Assembly: GCA_910587085.1 (NCBI GenBank)
Contig: CAJUMC010000092.1
Coordinates: forward strand, 1 to 8,106
DNA length: 8,106 nt
Direction of reading: 5' to 3'
From: an uncultured Lachnospiraceae bacterium
GTDB taxonomy: Bacteria; Bacillota; Clostridia; Lachnospirales; Lachnospiraceae
Under the pieces are notes generated by a model. That model saw nothing but the letters and a program-made list of their open reading frames with translations. It made no database searches and was not told the origin of the DNA. A program made the position numbers and the translations under genes. Positions 5,434 to 8,106 of this stretch are shown piece after piece (position 1 is the first letter of the stretch; each line of letters begins with the position of its first letter).

Positions 5434-7623
5434 ATGGGTATCCGGTATTTTGAAGAGGAAAAGGTATTTCAGCTGGATTCGAAGGACGCCAGCTATGTGA
5501 TCGCGCTTGCCGACGAGGAGCAGTTTGTCGGGCATGCGTATTTCGGCCGAAAACTTTCGGATTGCCATGTGCGCCATCTGATGCGCTTGGACGAAGGGCC
5601 GTTTGTGCCGAGCAAAAACAACCGCGACCGCGCGGCGTTCGGTGATGCGTTTCCGTTTGAGTATTCGACGCACGGCGTGGGTGATTTTCGGGAGAGCTGT
5701 CTGAAGGTGGAAACGTCCCGCGGCCATGAGGCGTGCTCGCTCGTCTACCGCTCCCACCGGATTTATGACGGCAAGCCTGCGCTGGAAGGGCTCCCGGCCA
5801 CCTTCGGAACGGAAAAGGAATGCTCCACGCTGGAAATCACCTGCGAGGATCCGGTTCTGCAGCTGGAGGTTGTGCTTGTATACAGTGTCTTCGAGGACAA
5901 CAGCGCCGTTACGCGCAGCGCGCGCATCCGAAACCGCGGTTCCGAGGCAGTTTATCTGAAAAAGGCGCTGTCCGCCTGTCTGCATCTGGACGGCCTGGAT
6001 TATGAATATATTACACTGCACGGCAGCTGGGCGCGGGAACGCCGCATCGACCGGCGTCCGCTGACGCACGGAAAGCACAGTGTTTCGTCCCTTCGCGGCG
6101 AATCGAGCCATCAGGATCATCCGTTTATCGCGCTGCTGACGCCGGGGGCAAACCAGGATTCGGGCGAGGTGTACGCCATGAATTTCGTGTATTCGGGCAA
6201 TTTTCTCGCGCAGGCGGAGGGCTGCCAGTTTGACACAACCCGCGTGGTCATGGGAATCCATCCGGAAAACTTCTCCTGGAAGCTGGAGCCTGGCGAAGTC
6301 TTTACCTGTCCGGAGGTTGTTATGGTTTACTCCGACGCGGGGCTCGGGAAAATGACGCGCAGATTCCATGACCTGTACCGCGGGCATCTGATCCGCGGGG
6401 AATACCGCAACAAGAAGCGCCCGATCCTCATCAATAACTGGGAGGCGACCTATTTTGATTTCAACACGGACAAGCTCCTCTCCATCGCGAAGGAAGCAAG
6501 CTCGCTCGGCATCGAGATGCTGGTGATGGATGACGGCTGGTTCGGACAGCGCAGCGACGACAACAGCTCGCTCGGCGACTGGCAGGTGAATGAGGACAAA
6601 CTGGCCGGCGGGCTGAAAAGACTGGTGGACGAGGTAAACAAGCTCGGAATGAAATTCGGGATCTGGTTTGAACCGGAGATGATTTCGCCGGATTCCGACC
6701 TGTACCGGGCGCATCCGGACTGGGCCATCCAGATTCCGGATCGCACCCCGAGCCGCTGCCGCAACCAGTATGTGCTCGACATGTCCCGCAGGGAGGTGCG
6801 CGACGCCGTTTATGCTATGGTGAAAGCCGTACTTTCGTCTGCCAATATTGAATACGTGAAGTGGGATATGAACCGGCCGCTCTGCGACCTCGGCAGTTTT
6901 TGCCTTGACGCGGATCGCCAGGGTGAGCTGTCCCACCGCTATATGCTGGGTGTGTACGAGCTGCAGGAGCGCCTGATCACCGATTTTCCGCACCTGCTCC
7001 TGGAAAACTGCTCCGGCGGCGGCGCGCGTTTTGACGCCGGAATGCTCTATTACAGCCCGCAGATCTGGTGCTCCGACGATACCGATGCGATCGAGCGGCT
7101 TTCCATTCAGGAAGGAACTTCTCTGGTGTATCCGCTCTGCTCGATGGGCGCGCATATCAGCGACTGCCCGAATCATGCTGTCGGGCGGATAACGCCGTTT
7201 GCCACCCGCGGACATGTTGCGCTCGCCGGCACGTTCGGCTATGAGCTGGATGTTACCCGTATTCCGCAGGCAGACCGGGACATGATCCCGTCCCAGACCG
7301 CGATGTATCACAAATACAACGATCTTGTGCGTACCGGCGATTACTATCGGATTGCCAGCTATTCCGAGAACCGGCAGTTCGACTGCTGGGAGGTTGCCGC
7401 GAAGGACGGTTCCGAAGTGCTTGTCACCTACGTCGAAGTGCTGCGCCGCGTTAATTTCAAGTCGCGTACGCTTCGCCTGAGGGGGCTCGATCCGGAAGCA
7501 GTGTATGAAAACGAGGAAACGAAGGAACGCTATACCGGCGACGTGCTGATGTATGCCGGCGTGCAGGTGCCGGAGCCGTGGGGAGATTTCGGCAGCAGGC
7601 TGCTGCATTTTGTGAGAGTGTAA
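5434..7623 (+). CDS. agaA: GH36 alpha-galactosidase, AgaA type
   Basis: A cytoplasmic retaining alpha-galactosidase that removes terminal alpha-1,6-galactose from melibiose, raffinose and stachyose. The product has 729 residues: an N-terminal beta-sandwich to about 325, a (beta/alpha)8 barrel of about 330-640, and a C-terminal beta domain. From ATG 5434 the nucleophile is D478 in KWDMNR and the acid/base is D548 in SDDTDA. Substrate contacts are D366-D367 in DDGW, K476, and C526 in ENCSGGG. As I recall, these numbers match Geobacillus stearothermophilus AgaA (729 residues) exactly, which supports this start over the ATG four codons upstream at 5422. Residue 355 is Ala, the residue I recall in AgaA, where AgaB has Glu. 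The ribosome site AGAGGG is only three bases from ATG 5434, so start choice is not settled by it. There is no signal peptide, so sugars must be imported. No transporter or regulator lies beside it, and it has its own promoter. Confidence 0.96.
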   Translation: MGIRYFEEEKVFQLDSKDASYVIALADEEQFVGHAYFGRKLSDCHVRHLMRLDEGPFVPSKNNRDRAAFGDAFPFEYSTHGVGDFRESCLKVETSRGHEACSLVYRSHRIYDGKPALEGLPATFGTEKECSTLEITCEDPVLQLEVVLVYSVFEDNSAVTRSARIRNRGSEAVYLKKALSACLHLDGLDYEYITLHGSWARERRIDRRPLTHGKHSVSSLRGESSHQDHPFIALLTPGANQDSGEVYAMNFVYSGNFLAQAEGCQFDTTRVVMGIHPENFSWKLEPGEVFTCPEVVMVYSDAGLGKMTRRFHDLYRGHLIRGEYRNKKRPILINNWEATYFDFNTDKLLSIAKEASSLGIEMLVMDDGWFGQRSDDNSSLGDWQVNEDKLAGGLKRLVDEVNKLGMKFGIWFEPEMISPDSDLYRAHPDWAIQIPDRTPSRCRNQYVLDMSRREVRDAVYAMVKAVLSSANIEYVKWDMNRPLCDLGSFCLDADRQGELSHRYMLGVYELQERLITDFPHLLLENCSGGGARFDAGMLYYSPQIWCSDDTDAIERLSIQEGTSLVYPLCSMGAHISDCPNHAVGRITPFATRGHVALAGTFGYELDVTRIPQADRDMIPSQTAMYHKYNDLVRTGDYYRIASYSENRQFDCWEVAAKDGSEVLVTYVEVLRRVNFKSRTLRLRGLDPEAVYENEETKERYTGDVLMYAGVQVPEPWGDFGSRLLHFVRV

Positions 7624-7632
7624 AAGGAGTCA

Positions 7633-7657
7633 AGACCACTGGCTTAGCCGGTGGTTT
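7633..7657 (+). terminator. Hairpin just after the alpha-galactosidase stop, possible terminator
   Basis: Bases 7633-7643 pair with 7647-7657 in an 11-base stem with two G-T pairs and a three-base TTA loop (core ACCACTGGC with GCCGGTGGT). It begins ten bases after the stop codon. Only TTT, itself part of the stem, follows the GC core, so termination would be weak. It is also the first hairpin of the structured stretch described next. Confidence 0.4.
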
Positions 7658-7864
7658 GCACTGCCCCTACAAGAGGCTCTTACCTGCTTGCGCCCAGAAG
7701 GCCCACAGAAAGCCTGCCAACGGCACCACATTTTCAGCTGCCCTTAAAAAGAGCTTTGTCAAGTACTATCTTACTCTGGCTCAGCCCCCAAAGGGGCTTG
7801 CTAGTTTGCTTTGATTTTCATACTTATATTTTCAGTTCGCATGCTTATATGTAAAGATTTTCCC

Positions 7865-7893
7865 TCCCCCTGCATAGCAGGGGGATTATTTTT
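7865..7893 (+). terminator. Intrinsic terminator-like hairpin with T tract
   Basis: TCCCCCTGC (7865-7873) pairs perfectly with GCAGGGGGA (7877-7885) around a three-base loop, followed by TTATTTTT. It has the form of a strong plus-strand terminator and would stop transcripts from the alpha-galactosidase unit that pass the weaker hairpin at 7633. It may equally be the right-end hairpin of the relic. Confidence 0.7.
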
Positions 7894-8019
7894 GCTGTTA
7901 AACGAGATCAGAGTGGCTTGGCAGTATGCTCTGCCGTAAATGGAGGAAAAGTATGTGTTTTGTGCTGTCCCAGCCTTGATAATCGAGAAAAAAATAATAA
8001 ATATAACTGTTTAAATATA
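7894..8019. other. AT-rich non-coding stretch
   Basis: No convincing gene is present. A short hairpin, GGCAG (7920-7924) with CTGCC (7931-7935), precedes GGAGG at 7942-7946 and an ATG at 7953 that opens an eight-residue frame, MCFVLSQP, ending at 7979. The ribosome site is well placed, six bases before the ATG. The frame may be a leader peptide or a remnant, but nothing else supports it and no promoter was found close upstream of it. After 7980 the sequence becomes strongly AT-rich. Confidence 0.4.
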
Positions 8020-8048
8020 TTGACAATAATTATTGCTTGTATTAAAAT
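8020..8048 (+). promoter_or_regulatory. Strong promoter for a gene beyond the window
   Basis: TTGACA (8020-8025, perfect) and TAAAAT (8043-8048) are separated by exactly 17 bases. A perfect 12-base palindrome, CAATAATTATTG (8024-8035), overlaps the -35 box and spacer. TGAATTATTCA (8060-8070), a palindrome with one central base, sits just after the expected start of transcription. No gene begins before the window ends, so the transcript's product is unknown. Confidence 0.6.
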
Positions 8049-8106
8049 TATATTAATCCTGAATTATTCATGAGCATATAAAAGCACTTAATACTACAAA
8101 ACCTCA

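Larger units (their letters stand above)
7633..7893. mobile_element. Hairpin-rich non-coding stretch, possible IS200/IS605-type relic
   Basis: This gene-free stretch holds at least five small hairpins: 7633-7657, 7663-7677 (GCCCCT with AGAGGC), 7740-7754 (GCCCTT with AAGAGC), 7783-7798 (AGCCCC with GGGGCT) and 7865-7885 (CCCCCTGC with GCAGGGGG). Loops are three or four bases. There are no terminal inverted repeats or flanking duplications. Such hairpin-bounded ends without inverted repeats are typical of IS200/IS605 elements and their non-coding derivatives. The second and third hairpins each carry one C-A mismatch at the same place, as if G had become A, which suggests decay. No transposase (TnpA) or TnpB reading frame is present. 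The two short plus-strand frames here look unlike protein. A structured non-coding RNA is the main alternative. Confidence 0.35.

Noticed and set aside
5335..7608. A 757-codon open frame on the minus strand, longer than the alpha-galactosidase it opposes
   Set aside because: It is fully antisense to a gene with intact catalytic motifs. Its translation is low-complexity-looking with no recognisable domain, and it arises from the codon bias of the real gene.
7578..7854. Two short plus-strand frames (78 and 67 codons) at the end of and after the alpha-galactosidase
   Set aside because: They run through the hairpin cluster, have no sound ribosome site or protein-like composition, and one overlaps the alpha-galactosidase 3' end in another frame.
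1..8106. A CRISPR array, defence cassette, toxin-antitoxin pair, tRNA or riboswitch
   Set aside because: No regularly spaced direct repeats, no tRNA-like fold and no known aptamer core were recognised on either strand.

Overview
The window looks like chromosomal DNA of a low-to-middle GC Firmicute, most likely a gut-type member of the Clostridia. The reasons are the strong AGGAGG-type ribosome binding sites, near-consensus housekeeping promoters with exact 17-base spacers, an acyl-ACP thioesterase of the kind common in Clostridia, an AgaA-like family GH36 alpha-galactosidase, and stem-loop terminators with clean T tracts. The genus cannot be fixed from the sequence alone.

Layout: (1) Bases 1-205 hold a promoter with a perfect inverted repeat filling its spacer, then a leader with a large hairpin. 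(2) 206-2233 (+) is a membrane chemoreceptor (methyl-accepting chemotaxis protein). Seven bases later comes 2241-2906 (+), a small cysteine-cluster protein of the YkgJ type. (3) After a 165-base gap with a hairpin, 3072-3833 (+) encodes an acyl-ACP thioesterase, with a doubtful 15-codon basic micro-ORF overlapping its end. (4) 3853-3959 is a tail-to-tail terminator region with two hairpins, one with a T tract for each strand. (5) 4037-5209 (-) encodes a two-pass membrane protein of unknown function. (6) 5210-5433 is a divergent promoter region with one near-consensus promoter facing each way. (7) 5434-7623 (+) encodes a cytoplasmic alpha-galactosidase whose catalytic residues fall at the same numbers as in Geobacillus AgaA. 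(8) 7624-8106 has no convincing gene. It holds about 260 bases of closely spaced small hairpins, read here as a decayed IS200/IS605-type relic or a structured RNA, then an AT-rich stretch with a strong promoter and two perfect palindromes pointing out of the window.

The genes do not form one obvious pathway. The chemoreceptor senses an unknown extracellular ligand. The cysteine-cluster gene is probably co-transcribed with it. The thioesterase releases fatty acids from acyl carrier protein. The alpha-galactosidase digests imported raffinose-family sugars or melibiose and appears to be a single-gene unit. No transporter, regulator, defence system, CRISPR array, tRNA or rRNA was seen. The least explained parts are the unknown membrane protein, the structured stretch after the alpha-galactosidase, and the palindromes at two promoters.
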